DNA from: Bradyrhizobium sp. CCBAU 53340
GTDB taxonomy: Bacteria; Pseudomonadota; Alphaproteobacteria; Rhizobiales; Xanthobacteraceae
Direction of reading: 5' to 3'
Assembly (NCBI RefSeq): GCF_015291645.1
Contig: NZ_CP030055.1
Coordinates: 3,782,001-3,846,000, forward strand
DNA: 64,000 bases
In this document: one piece after another, positions 43,990 through 54,034 of the stretch
Layout of the letters: each line of letters starts with the position of its first letter
Numbering within the stretch: position 1 is the first letter of the stretch
Made by a program: the position numbers and the translations under genes
The notes under the pieces: generated by a model
What the model saw: only the letters and a program-made list of their open reading frames with translations
Databases searched by the model: none
Told to the model about the DNA's origin: nothing

Positions 43990-46900
43990 ATGCCGAGCGC
44001 CGGATTTGTCCACCTTCACGTTCACTCGGCCTATTCGCTGCTCAAGGGCTCGATCAAGATCGCCAAGCTCGCCGAGCTTGCGAAGAAGGACCACCAGCCG
44101 GCGCTGGCGCTGACCGACACCGACAATCTGTTCGGCGCGCTCGAATTCTCCGACAAGATGGCCGGCTCCGGCATCCAGCCGATCGTCGGCCTGGAACTGG
44201 CGGTCGATTTCGGCGACCAGGATCCCAATGCGCGCAACGCGCTGCCGCCCTCGCGCGTCGTGCTGCTGGCCGCGCAGGAGCGCGGCTATCGCAGCCTGAT
44301 GCGGCTGAATTCGCGGGCCTTCCTCGAAACGCCCGACAGCCATGCGCCGTTCATCAAGTTCGATTGGTTCGACGGCGAGACCGAAGGCCTGATCGCGCTG
44401 ACCGGCGGCCCGGACGGACCGATCTCGCTCGCGCTTGCGAGCGGCCAGACCGAGATTGCGGCCGCGCGCTGCGAGCGTCTTGCCGGTCTGTTCGGCGACC
44501 GCCTCTACATCGAATTGCAGCGCCACAACATCGACAAGGAACGGCGGATCGAGAGCGGGCTGATCGACATCGCCTATGCGAAAGGCCTGCCGCTGGTCGC
44601 GACGAACGAGCCGTATTTCGCATCGACCGACGATTATGAGGCGCATGACGCGCTGCTTTGCATTGCCGGCGGCCGGCTGATCGCGGAGACCGATCGCGTC
44701 CAGCTCACGCCCGATCACCGCTTCAAGACCCGCGCCGAGATGGCGGTGCTGTTCGCCGACATTCCCGAGGCGCTGGCGTCCACCGTCGAGATCGCCGAGC
44801 GCTGCTCGTTCCGCCCGCTGACGCGCAAGCCGATCCTGCCGTTCTTCACCGTCGGCGCTGCCGGCAGCTCCGATGCGGCCGCGGTCGAGGCGGCTGAATT
44901 GAAGCGGCAGGCGGAGGAGGGGCTCACCAACCGCCTGCGCGTGCACGGCCTGTCGCAGGGCACGAGCGAGGAGGACTACAACAAGCGCCTGGCGTTCGAG
45001 CTCGACGTCATCATGCGCATGAAGTACGCGGGCTACTTCCTGATCGTGTCGGACTTCATCAAATGGGCGAAGAGCCAGGGCATCCCGGTCGGACCGGGCC
45101 GCGGCTCGGGCGCAGGCTCGCTGGTGGCTTGGGCGCTGACCATCACCGACCTCGACCCGATCAAGTTCGGCCTGCTGTTCGAGCGCTTCCTCAATCCCGA
45201 GCGCGTCTCGATGCCGGACTTCGACATCGACTTCTGCCAGGACCGCCGCGGCGAGGTGATCAGGTACGTCCAGGAACGCTATGGCCGCGACCAGGTCGCG
45301 CAGATCATCACCTTCGGTACGCTGCAGGCGCGCGGCGTGCTGCGCGACGTCGGCCGCGTGCTGCAAATGCCCTATGGCCAGGTCGACAAGCTGACCAAAC
45401 TGGTGCCGCAGAATCCGGCGGCACCCGTCACGCTCGCGGCCGCGATCGAGAGCGAGCCAAAACTGCAGGCGTTCCGCGATGAGGATCCGATCGTGGCGCG
45501 CGCCTTCGACATCGCCCAGCGCCTCGAAGGCCTGACGCGGCACGCCTCGACGCATGCGGCCGGCATCGTGATCGGCGATCGCCCCTTGAGCGAGCTCGTG
45601 CCGCTCTACCGCGATCCGAAATCCGACATGCCGGTGACCCAGTTCAACATGAAATGGGTCGAGCCAGCGGGCCTCGTGAAGTTCGACTTCCTCGGCCTGA
45701 AGACGCTGACCGTGCTCGACGTCGCCTGCAAGCTGCTCAAGCCGCGCGACATCCATGTCGATCTCGCCACGCTGCCGATCGACGATGCCGAGAGCTACCA
45801 GATGCTGGCGCGCGGCGAGGTGGTCGGCGTGTTCCAGGTTGAAAGCCAGGGCATGCGGCGCGCGCTGGTCGACATGCGGCCTGACCGGTTCGAGGACATC
45901 ATCGCGCTGGTCGCGCTGTACCGACCGGGCCCGATGGCGAACATTCCGACCTATTGCGCGCGCAAGCATGGCGACGAGGAGCCGGAATATCTGCATCCGG
46001 TGCTGGAGCCGATTCTGAAGGAGACGTTCGGCGTCATCATCTACCAGGAACAGGTGATGCAGATCGCGCAGGTGATGTCGGGCTATTCGCTCGGCGACGC
46101 CGACCTCTTGCGCCGCGCCATGGGCAAGAAGATCCGCGCCGAGATGGACAAGCAGCGCGACATCTTCGTCGCCGGCGCGGTGAAGAACGGCGTGCCGAAG
46201 GGGCAGGCCGAGACCATCTTCGAACTGCTCGCCAAGTTCGCCGACTACGGCTTCAACAAGAGCCACGCGGCGGCCTATGCGCTGGTGTCCTACCACACCG
46301 CCTATATGAAGGCGCATTACCCGGTGGAGTTCATCGCAGCGTCCATGACGCTCGATCTCAACAACACCGACAAGCTTTCCGAATTCCGCTCCGAGGCGCA
46401 GCGCCTCGGCATCAAGGTCGAGCCACCGAACATCAACCGCTCGGGCGCGACCTTCGAGGTCGGCGAGAAGACGATCTACTACGCGCTCGCCGCGCTGAAG
46501 GGCGTGGGCATCCAGGCCATCGACCAGATCATCGAGGAGCGGACCAAGCGCGGGCTGTTCACCTCGCTCGCCGACTTCGCCGCGCGCGTCAATCCGCGTG
46601 CGATCAACAAGCGCATCATCGAAAGCCTTGCTGCCGCCGGCGCTTTTGACTCGCTGGAGCCGAACAGGGCGCGGGTCTTCGCCGGGGCCGACTCGATCCT
46701 GGCGGCGTGCCAGCGCGCGCATCAGGCCGAGACGATTGGCCAGAACGACATGTTCGGCATGTCGGCGGATGCGCCGACCATCATGCTGCCGCAGATCGAG
46801 CCGTGGCTCCCGGCCGAAAAACTCCGCCGCGAATACGATGCCGTCGGTTTCTTCCTGTCGGGCCATCCGCTCGACGACTACGCCACCGTGCTGAAGCGGC

Positions 46901-47493
46901 TGCGGGTGCAGTCATGGGCGGAATTCTCGCGCGCGGTGAAGACCGGCGCCACCGCCGGCAAGGTCGCGGCGACAGTGGTGTCGCGTATGGAGCGGCGGAC
47001 CAAGACCGGCAACAAGATGGGCATCATGGGACTGTCCGATCCCACGGGCCATTTCGAGGCGGTGCTGTTCTCCGAGGGCCTTGCGCAATATCGCGATGTG
47101 CTGGAGCCGGCCGCGGCCGTGCTGCTTCAGCTGGGCGCCGAATTGCAGGGCGAGGACGTCCGAGCTCGCGTGCTGCACGCCGAACCGCTGGATGACGCCG
47201 CGGCCAAGACGCAGAAGGGCCTGCGCATCTTCGTGCGCGATACCAAGCCGCTGGATTCGATCGCCAAGCGCCTGGCCGGACCGGAAGGCGCGGGCGCGAA
47301 CGGTGCCGCGCCGAGGATCGGCAGTCCCGGCATCGCGCCGCGCTCGAATGGCGACGGCGAGGTTTCGCTGGTGATGATGCTCGACCTCGAGACCGAGGTC
47401 GAGATGAAGCTGCCCGGCCGCTTCAAGGTCTCGCCCCAGATCGCCGGCGCCATCAAGGCCGTGGCGGGCGTGGTGGACGTGCAGCAGATCTAG
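43990..47493 (+). CDS. dnaE: DNA polymerase III subunit alpha (replicative)
   Basis: A 1167-residue C-family polymerase. The N-terminal PHP domain starts MPSAGFVHLHVHSAYSLLKG. The catalytic Asp triad region is PDFDIDFCQDRRGEVIRYV (about residues 400-420). The fingers and HhH parts include FGVIIYQEQVMQIAQVMSGY and NKSHAAAYALVSYHTAYMKA. The C-terminal OB fold is KVAATVVSRMERRTKTGNKM. The N-terminus is that of DnaE1, not of the mutagenic DnaE2/ImuC. Start ATG 43990 is preferred to a GTG at 43927. It copies both strands at the fork with the beta clamp and DnaQ. Confidence 0.94.
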   Translation: MPSAGFVHLHVHSAYSLLKGSIKIAKLAELAKKDHQPALALTDTDNLFGALEFSDKMAGSGIQPIVGLELAVDFGDQDPNARNALPPSRVVLLAAQERGYRSLMRLNSRAFLETPDSHAPFIKFDWFDGETEGLIALTGGPDGPISLALASGQTEIAAARCERLAGLFGDRLYIELQRHNIDKERRIESGLIDIAYAKGLPLVATNEPYFASTDDYEAHDALLCIAGGRLIAETDRVQLTPDHRFKTRAEMAVLFADIPEALASTVEIAERCSFRPLTRKPILPFFTVGAAGSSDAAAVEAAELKRQAEEGLTNRLRVHGLSQGTSEEDYNKRLAFELDVIMRMKYAGYFLIVSDFIKWAKSQGIPVGPGRGSGAGSLVAWALTITDLDPIKFGLLFERFLNPERVSMPDFDIDFCQDRRGEVIRYVQERYGRDQVAQIITFGTLQARGVLRDVGRVLQMPYGQVDKLTKLVPQNPAAPVTLAAAIESEPKLQAFRDEDPIVARAFDIAQRLEGLTRHASTHAAGIVIGDRPLSELVPLYRDPKSDMPVTQFNMKWVEPAGLVKFDFLGLKTLTVLDVACKLLKPRDIHVDLATLPIDDAESYQMLARGEVVGVFQVESQGMRRALVDMRPDRFEDIIALVALYRPGPMANIPTYCARKHGDEEPEYLHPVLEPILKETFGVIIYQEQVMQIAQVMSGYSLGDADLLRRAMGKKIRAEMDKQRDIFVAGAVKNGVPKGQAETIFELLAKFADYGFNKSHAAAYALVSYHTAYMKAHYPVEFIAASMTLDLNNTDKLSEFRSEAQRLGIKVEPPNINRSGATFEVGEKTIYYALAALKGVGIQAIDQIIEERTKRGLFTSLADFAARVNPRAINKRIIESLAAAGAFDSLEPNRARVFAGADSILAACQRAHQAETIGQNDMFGMSADAPTIMLPQIEPWLPAEKLRREYDAVGFFLSGHPLDDYATVLKRLRVQSWAEFSRAVKTGATAGKVAATVVSRMERRTKTGNKMGIMGLSDPTGHFEAVLFSEGLAQYRDVLEPAAAVLLQLGAELQGEDVRARVLHAEPLDDAAAKTQKGLRIFVRDTKPLDSIAKRLAGPEGAGANGAAPRIGSPGIAPRSNGDGEVSLVMMLDLETEVEMKLPGRFKVSPQIAGAIKAVAGVVDVQQI

Positions 47494-47590
47494 CGCTGTT
47501 CCAGGCAAATCGCGCCGTCAACGTCGGGTTGCTGTTGCAACCTGACGCCGATTTTGGCTAGCATCCATCCCCGGGGAATGGGTGGGGTAC

Positions 47591-48118
47591 ATGATGCTGC
47601 GATTGGGCGTGTTGTTGGCCGTTGGTGCCATGCTGACAGGCTGTGTCAGCGATCAGGTCGGAACCGATTTTGCTACCGTGTCACGAAAGGTGGGGCCTCC
47701 GCGCGCGGGGGAGTCGCGGGTGGTGTTCTTGCAAGACAAGCGGCAGGGCCTGAGCATGGCTATCTGCGGCTGCCAGGTGAAACTCGATGGTGCGCCGCTC
47801 GGGACAGTCGTCGCCGGGAAATACGCCTACGCCGATCGTCCCGCCGGACGGCACGAGGTTTTGCTAACCGAGGCATTGTTTCCCGGCGATACCAAGCGAG
47901 AGATCGTGATGGAATCCGGCCGGACACATTTCTACCTCATCAAGAGCAGTGCCCGACACGATGCCACGACGGGGGGAGCGATCCTAGGCGGCCTTGCGGG
48001 GCTTGCGGTCGTTTCCGTCGCGACGGCAGGTGAAACCAATCGTGGGCCGGGCGAGCTTGTCGCGCTGGACGAGGCGACCGCGCGAACGAAGCTCGCCGAA
48101 TTGCAGGCCGTGGACTAA
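47591..48118 (+). CDS. Putative lipoprotein, DUF2846-like
   Basis: A 175-residue protein starting MMLRLGVLLAVGAMLTGCVS. The lipobox LTGC places the lipidated Cys at residue 18. The mature part has a beta-rich domain with VVFLQDKRQGLSMAICGCQV, VKLDGAPLGTVVAGKYAYAD and HEVLLTEALFPGDTKREIVM, and a short Gly/Ala helix (TTGGAILGGLAGLAVVSVAT) that may be a glycine-zipper segment. GGTGGGG precedes the ATG. It should be anchored in the outer or inner membrane by the Lol system. The function is unknown. Confidence 0.72.
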   Translation: MMLRLGVLLAVGAMLTGCVSDQVGTDFATVSRKVGPPRAGESRVVFLQDKRQGLSMAICGCQVKLDGAPLGTVVAGKYAYADRPAGRHEVLLTEALFPGDTKREIVMESGRTHFYLIKSSARHDATTGGAILGGLAGLAVVSVATAGETNRGPGELVALDEATARTKLAELQAVD

Positions 48119-48178
48119 GATGCGCGGCCCGATCGCCGCTGCATCGATAAAGGCGGCCCCGCGAGGGAGGATCAAATC

Positions 48179-48934
48179 ATGTGCGAGAATTGCGTCCAAG
48201 ACCGCAACGTACAAGACCGCAACATCGGCATCGTGTCTTCGCGGAGGTCCTTCGTTCATTTGACTGTCTCCGCGCTCGGACTGGCTTTCGCCGGCGCAGC
48301 GCTCGCCAAGGAAACCAAGCCGCCGCCCAAGCCGCAGAACGTGCTGTCGCCAGATGCGGCGTTGAAGCGGCTGATGGACGGCAATGCGCGCTATGTCGAC
48401 GGCGTGACGCGGCGCCACGATTTCAAACATGAGCGCGAGGCGCTGGCGGGCGGGCAGAATCCGTTCGCGGCGGTGCTGAGCTGCGCCGATTCCCGCATTG
48501 CCCCGGAATACGCCTTCGATACGGGGCGCGGAGATCTCTTCGTCTGCCGCGTTGCCGGCAATTTTGCCGGCACCGAAACCATCGCCAGCATGGAATATGC
48601 GGTCGCCGTGCTCAACGCGCCGCTGATCCTCGTGCTCGGCCACGATGCTTGCGGCGCGGTCGATGCGACACTGAAGGCGATCAAGGACGACAAGCCGCCG
48701 CCGGGACACATTCCCTCGCTGGTCGATGCGATCGCGCCGGCCGCCAAGGCCGCGATGCAAAAGGGCGGGGAGGTGCTGGACAAGGCGATCCGGCAGAACG
48801 TGATCGACAATGTCGCGAAGCTGAAGTCGGCCGCGCCGATCCTCAATCCAGCCGTGGACCAGGGCAAGCTGAAGGTCGTCGGCGGCATCTACCGGCTCAG
48901 CACCGGAACGGTGGATCTGATCGCGCAAGGCTGA
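48179..48934 (+). CDS. Exported beta-class carbonic anhydrase
   Basis: A 251-residue enzyme that converts CO2 and water to bicarbonate. The zinc site is complete: Cys and Asp in LSCADSRIAPE and His and Cys in GHDACGAV. An N-terminal extension with MCENCVQDR and a twin-arginine-like signal (SSRRSFVHLTVSALGLAFAG, ending ALA/KE about residue 45) points to periplasmic export. The ribosome-binding site is GGGAGGA. Beta-type enzymes are usually cytoplasmic; the exported type is found in several alphaproteobacteria. It could supply CO2 or bicarbonate at the membrane. Confidence 0.88.
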   Translation: MCENCVQDRNVQDRNIGIVSSRRSFVHLTVSALGLAFAGAALAKETKPPPKPQNVLSPDAALKRLMDGNARYVDGVTRRHDFKHEREALAGGQNPFAAVLSCADSRIAPEYAFDTGRGDLFVCRVAGNFAGTETIASMEYAVAVLNAPLILVLGHDACGAVDATLKAIKDDKPPPGHIPSLVDAIAPAAKAAMQKGGEVLDKAIRQNVIDNVAKLKSAAPILNPAVDQGKLKVVGGIYRLSTGTVDLIAQG

Positions 48935-49112
48935 GGTTTACGGAGACTGAAGCTTGCAGAGACTGAAGCTTACGTAGGGCTGACGCAAGACGGCGAGCTT
49001 GGGCGGGCGCCACGCCGTCGCCTCAATCCGAGCCTTTCGTTCAACTGCCGTTCAGCCGGCCGCGCGTCTCATGCGTGGTGGACACTCAACAACAATAACG
49101 GGCAAGCCAGCC

Positions 49113-51695
49113 ATGCGCGGGACACACAAGGTTTTCATCTGCTTCCTTTTACCGACCCTGCTTGCTGCAGGTCTGATTGCTCCGGCGCGCGCGCAGCAGC
49201 AGGAAAAGCGTATCGCGCTCGTGGTTGGCAACGGCGCCTATGCCAAGGCGCCGCTGGCGACCACCGCCAACGACGCCGGCCTGATCGCGCAGACGCTGCA
49301 GGCGGCGGGCTTCGACGTGGTCGGCGCACGCGATCTGGACGGCGACACGTTGCGCAAGAGCCTTCGCGACTTCATCCAGAAGGCGCAGGCCTCGGGCCCC
49401 GGCACCGTCGCGATGATCTATCTTGCCGGCTATGGTGTGCAGCTTGCCGGCGAGAACTATTTCATCCCGGTCGATTCCAGCATCGCGCGTGACACCGACA
49501 TTCCGACCGAGGCGCTGCGCATCAGCGATTATACCCGCCAGCTCGCCGCAATCCCACTCAAGGCCAACATCGTCGTGCTCGACGCAGCACGGGCGCAACC
49601 CTTCATCGAGGGCGGCCAGCAGCCGATCGCCAGTGGGCTGGCGCTAGTCGAGCCCGATCCGAACATGCTGATCGCCTTCAACGCCGCGCCGGGCACGGTG
49701 GCGCCGGAAGAGCAGGGGCCCTACGGCATCTATGCACAGTCGCTTGCCGAGATGATCCGTACCGGCGGGCTGTCGCTGCCGGAGGTGTTCGACCGTGTCC
49801 GCCTGCGCGTCAATGAGAGCTCCAAGGGCGCGCAGGTGCCGTGGGACGATCAGAAGATCAGCGCGCAATTCGCTTTCTTCGAGCGTGCCCCAGACGCCCC
49901 GCCGCCGCAGGCCGCGCCCGATCAGGTTGCCGCGATCCGCAACAAGCCGATCCGCGATCTCAGTGTGCAGGACGCCTATGCGGCCGCGCTCGAGCGCGAC
50001 ACGCTGCCGGCCTATGAGGACTTTCTCGCTGCCTATCCCGGCGATCCCTTGGCCAGGCGCGTGATGGCGATCGTGGCCGCGCGCCGCGAGGCGATCACCT
50101 GGCGGCGGACCTATCGCGCCGATACGCCGGACGCCTATTGGTCGTATCTGCGCCGCTATCCGCACGGGCCGCATGCCGGCGATGCCAGGCGCCGGCTCGC
50201 GATCCTGACCGCGCCGCTCGAGCCGCCGCCGACTTTCGCGATGATGGACTATGATGTGCCGCCGCCGCCGCCGGAGGAGATCGTCTATGTCGACCGCCCC
50301 GTGCTGTATTTCAGCGATCCCGTGTTCGACTTCGTGCCGCCACCGCCGCCGCCGGTCTATTTCTGCCCGCCGCCGCCGCCGGATTTCGTGGTGCTGCCGC
50401 CGCCGCTGCCCGTGGTCGGCCTGTTCGTGCTGCCGCAGCCGGTGTTCGTGCCGATTCCGGCGTTCTACAGCCCTCCGGTCTATGTTGCGCCGCCGCCGAA
50501 CAACATCATCTTCAACAACATCCATAACACCACGATCATCAACAACGTGATCAACCAGGCGCCGGCACCGGCACCGGCAGCGGCGGTGAGTGATCCAGCC
50601 ATCAACGCGACCGTGGCAGCGTCCGGAAAGCCTGCCGGGGCAACGACGGCTGTGCCGCCGACCGTGGTTCAAAAGGCGGCCTTGATTCGCGACAACAAGG
50701 CTCCGGTCCCCAATACGGTTTCGGTCGATCCGACAACGAAGGCCGGCGCGGCAGCCTTCAAGACAAGGAGCCAAGTCACGACGCCGACCGGCAACGCTGC
50801 TGCGGGAAGTCCGGCCGGCGCTCCCTTAACCGGCAATGCCACGACGAAGACGGGAGCGCCCGGCGCGCCGGTCACCGGCAGCGCAGTTGCACCCACGGCC
50901 GGAGGCAAGACCACCAGTCCGGTGACGGCTACCGCGCCGAGCACAGCGGATACGAAGGCCGGTGCGCCAGCCGGCCACTCCTTGCCCGTGCCCGGCCAGA
51001 CCGCGCCCGCAATCAAGGGCGCGCCGCAGACGGGAACGGCGGCCACGGGCACGTCTTCGTCGACGTCCTCGACGAACCCCGTCGGCGGCGCAACCACCAA
51101 ACCCGGCAGCAGCTCGCAGCCTGCCAACGCCAAGCTTACACCACAGACGACACCGTCAAATGCGCCGCCTACCGGAGCAACGCGTCCGAACTTCCCGGAG
51201 CATGCCAATACGGCCAATCCCGCCAATACGGCCATTGCGCCGGTAAAGCCCGGCGAGACCAAGCTGACCCCGACAGGCAAGCCGGGCGTGACCACGACGA
51301 ACGTGACCAACGGGAAGCCGACGCAGCCTTCTCCGCCGGTCGCTACGCGGGAGCCGATCAAGCCGCAGAGCCTGCGGCCTGCAACACCGCCCCCCGCGCA
51401 GGTCACAAGGCCGCCGCCACCGCCACCGCCGCACCCCCAGGCGGTCGCAAGACCGACACCTCCGCCGCCGCCCAGGATGGCTGCGCCTCCGCCTCGGATG
51501 GCTGCGCCGCCACCGCCGCCTCGGCCGCCTGTGGCTGCTGCCCGGCCCGCGCCGCCGCCGCCCATGGCTCGCCCGGCGCCACCGCCTCCGCCGCGGGTCG
51601 CGGTTGCGCCCCCGCGACCGCCGGCCCCGCCGCCGCGGCCGCCTGCGCCGCCGCCAGCGGCGAAAAAATGCCCGCCCAACCAGCCGAGGTGCTAG
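49113..51695 (+). CDS. Exported caspase-fold (peptidase C14) protein lacking both catalytic residues
   Basis: An 860-residue protein. The start chosen is ATG 49113, with a signal peptide ending ARA/QQQEKRIAL. Residues 30-260 are a caspase-like p20 domain (RIALVVGNGAYAKAPLATTA, YLAGYGVQLAGENYFIPVD, VVLDAARAQPF). The catalytic His of AGHG is Tyr107 and the Cys of LDACR is Ala159, so no proteolysis is expected. Residues 370-500 are Pro/Tyr-rich, then a long Thr/Ala/Gly/Pro tail of low complexity with several GNATTKTGAPGAP-like units, ending in poly-Pro and CPPNQPRC. Cell-wall spanning by the tail is inference. Confidence 0.85.
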   Translation: MRGTHKVFICFLLPTLLAAGLIAPARAQQQEKRIALVVGNGAYAKAPLATTANDAGLIAQTLQAAGFDVVGARDLDGDTLRKSLRDFIQKAQASGPGTVAMIYLAGYGVQLAGENYFIPVDSSIARDTDIPTEALRISDYTRQLAAIPLKANIVVLDAARAQPFIEGGQQPIASGLALVEPDPNMLIAFNAAPGTVAPEEQGPYGIYAQSLAEMIRTGGLSLPEVFDRVRLRVNESSKGAQVPWDDQKISAQFAFFERAPDAPPPQAAPDQVAAIRNKPIRDLSVQDAYAAALERDTLPAYEDFLAAYPGDPLARRVMAIVAARREAITWRRTYRADTPDAYWSYLRRYPHGPHAGDARRRLAILTAPLEPPPTFAMMDYDVPPPPPEEIVYVDRPVLYFSDPVFDFVPPPPPPVYFCPPPPPDFVVLPPPLPVVGLFVLPQPVFVPIPAFYSPPVYVAPPPNNIIFNNIHNTTIINNVINQAPAPAPAAAVSDPAINATVAASGKPAGATTAVPPTVVQKAALIRDNKAPVPNTVSVDPTTKAGAAAFKTRSQVTTPTGNAAAGSPAGAPLTGNATTKTGAPGAPVTGSAVAPTAGGKTTSPVTATAPSTADTKAGAPAGHSLPVPGQTAPAIKGAPQTGTAATGTSSSTSSTNPVGGATTKPGSSSQPANAKLTPQTTPSNAPPTGATRPNFPEHANTANPANTAIAPVKPGETKLTPTGKPGVTTTNVTNGKPTQPSPPVATREPIKPQSLRPATPPPAQVTRPPPPPPPHPQAVARPTPPPPPRMAAPPPRMAAPPPPPRPPVAAARPAPPPPMARPAPPPPPRVAVAPPRPPAPPPRPPAPPPAAKKCPPNQPRC

Positions 51696-51739
51696 GTATC
51701 GCGCCCCGGAGCGGGGGCCTGAAAGGCGGGTAGCGCGGA

Positions 51740-51776
51740 GGAGGGTGCCAAAACACCCTCCGGAGGGCCCTTATTT
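51740..51776 (+). terminator. Probable terminator after the pseudo-caspase gene
   Basis: GGAGGGTG (51740-51747) pairs with CACCCTCC (51754-51761) across the loop CCAAAA; a second palindrome CCCTCCGGAGGG overlaps it. A short T-rich stretch (TTATTT) follows. It lies between the caspase-like gene and the rpsB promoter. Confidence 0.4.
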
Positions 51777-51778
51777 CC

Positions 51779-51806
51779 TTGCTTCTGGCCGAAATGGCGC
51801 TATATA
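51779..51806 (+). promoter_or_regulatory. Candidate rpsB promoter
   Basis: TTGCTT (51779-51784), a 16-bp spacer and TATATA (51801-51806) fit a housekeeping promoter of alphaproteobacteria. It would give an rpsB leader of about 105 nt before the ATG at 51920. That leader is where S2 autoregulation acts in other bacteria. Confidence 0.5.
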
Positions 51807-51919
51807 GCGCGCCATCTCACACGGAAGCATGGCTCAAAAGGCCGTCCGGTGGCAGCCGGGGCGACAACGCTCCGTTTTGCTCACACGCTTCCGGAGGAAC
51901 CAACCGGAGAATTAGAACG

Positions 51920-52915
51920 ATGGCACTGCCCGATTTCACTATGCGTCAGCTGCTCGAAGCTGGCGTGCACTTTGGTCACCAGTCGCACCGCTGGAATCCG
52001 AAAATGGCTCCGTTCATTTTCGGTACCCGTAACAACATCCACATCGTCGACCTCGCCCAGACCGTGCCGATGCTGCACACGGCCCTTCAGGCCGTCAGCG
52101 ACACGGTTGCCAAGGGCGGCCGCATCCTGTTCGTCGGCACCAAGCGCCAGGCACAGGACGGCGTCGCGGACGCTGCCAAGCGCTGTGCGCAGTACTTCGT
52201 CAATTCGCGCTGGCTTGGCGGCACGCTGACCAACTGGAAGACGATCTCGGCCTCGATCAAGCGTCTGCGTCACCTCGACGAAGTGCTGGCCGGCGGCGAA
52301 GCCAATTCCTACACCAAGAAGGAGCGCCTGACGCTCCAGCGCGAGCGCGATAAGCTCGACCGCTCGCTCGGTGGCATCAAGGACATGGGCGGCCTGCCCG
52401 ACATGATCTTCGTGATCGACACCAACAAGGAAGACATCGCGATCCAGGAAGCCCAGCGGCTCAACATCCCGGTCGCCGCGATCGTCGACACCAATTCCGA
52501 TCCGAAGGGCATCACCTATGTGGTGCCGGGCAATGACGACGCCGGTCGCGCGATCTCGCTCTATTGCGACCTGATCGCGCGTGCCGCGATCGACGGCATC
52601 TCGCGCGCCCAGGGTGATTCCGGGATCGACATCGGCGCTTCGGTTCGTCCGGTCGCCGAAGAGCTGCCGGCTGCGTCTTCGAGCGGCTTCCAGGGCCTTG
52701 CCGGTCCCCGCGGCACCGCCGACGACCTCAAGAAGCTCCCGGGCGTGTCGGGTGCGATCGAGAAGAAGTTCAACGACCTCGGCATCTTCCACTACTGGCA
52801 GCTCGCCGAACTCGACCACGACACCGCGCACACGATCGGCGAAGAAGTCGGTCTGCCGAGCCGCGCGGATGCCTGGGTCGCCAAGGCCAAGGCGCTGACC
52901 GCGGAAGCGGAATAG
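51920..52915 (+). CDS. rpsB: 30S ribosomal protein S2
   Basis: A 331-residue S2 protein starting [20 protein letters not shown]. The core (residues 1-240) carries LVTSRT-equivalent [33 protein letters not shown] and [20 protein letters not shown]. Residues 270-331 are an extra C-terminal helix-hairpin-like domain ([20 protein letters not shown], then [16 protein letters not shown]), known as an extension in alphaproteobacteria; E. coli S2 has 241 residues. A ribosome-binding site GGAGA lies 9 bp before the ATG. It starts the conserved translation/envelope cluster. Confidence 0.97.
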   Translation: MALPDFTMRQLLEAGVHFGHQSHRWNPKMAPFIFGTRNNIHIVDLAQTVPMLHTALQAVSDTVAKGGRILFVGTKRQAQDGVADAAKRCAQYFVNSRWLGGTLTNWKTISASIKRLRHLDEVLAGGEANSYTKKERLTLQRERDKLDRSLGGIKDMGGLPDMIFVIDTNKEDIAIQEAQRLNIPVAAIVDTNSDPKGITYVVPGNDDAGRAISLYCDLIARAAIDGISRAQGDSGIDIGASVRPVAEELPAASSSGFQGLAGPRGTADDLKKLPGVSGAIEKKFNDLGIFHYWQLAELDHDTAHTIGEEVGLPSRADAWVAKAKALTAEAE

Positions 52916-53050
52916 TCAAGACGAGCGATGCGTTGGCCGGATTGGATCCGGCCGCCATTTCATTCTGTTGACGCGAATTCCTGAGATGGACCGCGGCGGG
53001 GCAATTGGGTGCCACGCCGCGGCAAACCGGCAGGCAAGAAGGATTTTCAA

Positions 53051-53974
53051 ATGGCAACGATCACTGCTGCGATGGTCAAGGATCTGCGCGAGTCCACCGG
53101 CGCAGGCATGATGGACTGCAAGGCCGCGCTGACCGAAAACGACGGCAACATGGAAGCGGCGCAGGACTGGCTGCGCAAGAAGGGCCTGTCGAAGGCCGCC
53201 AAGAAGTCGGGTCGCGTCGCCGCCGAGGGCCTCATCGGCGCGCTCACCAAGGCCAACAAGGGCGTCGTGGTCGAGGTCAACTCCGAGACCGACTTCGTCG
53301 CGCGCAACGGCCAGTTCCAGGGGCTGGTCAAGATTGTTGCCCAGGTCGCCTTCGACACTGGCGCCGACGTCGAGAAGATCAAGGCCGCCAAGGTGGGCGA
53401 CGTCACGGTGGAAACCGCGATCAACGATGCGATCGCCACCATCGGCGAGAACATGACGCTGCGCCGCGCGGCCTCGCTGGAAGTAAGCCAGGGCGTGGTG
53501 TCGAGCTATGTCCACGGTGCGGTCATCGACGGCGCCGGCAAGATGGGCGTGCTCGTGGCGTTGGAATCGTCCGGCAAGGCCGACGAGCTCGCCGCGCTCG
53601 GTCGCCAGCTCGCGATGCATGTCGCGGCCGCCAACCCGCTCGCGCTCGACCCGACCGGCCTCGATCCGGCGGTCGTGAAGCGTGAGAAGGACGTGTTGGC
53701 CGACAAATATCGCCAGCAGGGCAAGCCGGAGAACGTGATCGAGAAGATCGTCGAGTCCGGCCTGAAGACCTACTACAAGGAAGTCTGCCTGCTCGAGCAG
53801 GCCTTCATCCACGACACCGGCAAGTCGGTGGCGCAGGCGGTGAAGGAGGCCGAAGGCAAGGTCGGTGGTCCCGTGAAGATCGCCGGCTTCGTGCGCTATG
53901 CTCTCGGTGAGGGCATCGAGAAGCAGGAATCGGACTTCGCGGCCGAGGTCGCGGCGGCCAGCGGCAAGAAGTAA
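53051..53974 (+). CDS. tsf: Elongation factor Ts
   Basis: A 307-residue nucleotide-exchange factor for EF-Tu. It starts [20 protein letters not shown], followed by MDCKAAL, with the UBA-like N-terminal domain. The core signature [11 protein letters not shown] and the C-terminal QPFIHD-like block ([13 protein letters not shown]) are present. Its place after rpsB is near-universal in bacteria. The 135-bp spacer has a GC-rich stem-like stretch but no gene. Confidence 0.97.
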   Translation: MATITAAMVKDLRESTGAGMMDCKAALTENDGNMEAAQDWLRKKGLSKAAKKSGRVAAEGLIGALTKANKGVVVEVNSETDFVARNGQFQGLVKIVAQVAFDTGADVEKIKAAKVGDVTVETAINDAIATIGENMTLRRAASLEVSQGVVSSYVHGAVIDGAGKMGVLVALESSGKADELAALGRQLAMHVAAANPLALDPTGLDPAVVKREKDVLADKYRQQGKPENVIEKIVESGLKTYYKEVCLLEQAFIHDTGKSVAQAVKEAEGKVGGPVKIAGFVRYALGEGIEKQESDFAAEVAAASGKK

Positions 53975-54034
53975 GCGCCGGAACACTCCTTCCGGCGTGC
54001 CGCCGGAAGCGGCGCCCGGACAAGGGAAGTGCTC

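Noticed and set aside
43924..46866. Open frame of 980 codons on the minus strand
   Set aside because: It is fully opposite dnaE, whose motifs are intact. The translation is rich in Arg, His and Asp without domains, as expected from the complement of a GC-rich gene.
43650..47493. LexA boxes as a regulator of an SOS polymerase
   Set aside because: The polymerase here has the PHP N-terminus and length of replicative DnaE1, not of ImuC/DnaE2. No imuA or imuB is adjacent, and 180 bp separate it from the small peptide gene, so the boxes more likely serve the peptide.
50200..51700. Tandem repeats in the caspase-like gene as a CRISPR or satellite array
   Set aside because: The repeats follow codon periodicity and encode Pro/Thr-rich low-complexity protein. 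Unit length and spacing are irregular, and no spacer structure is present.
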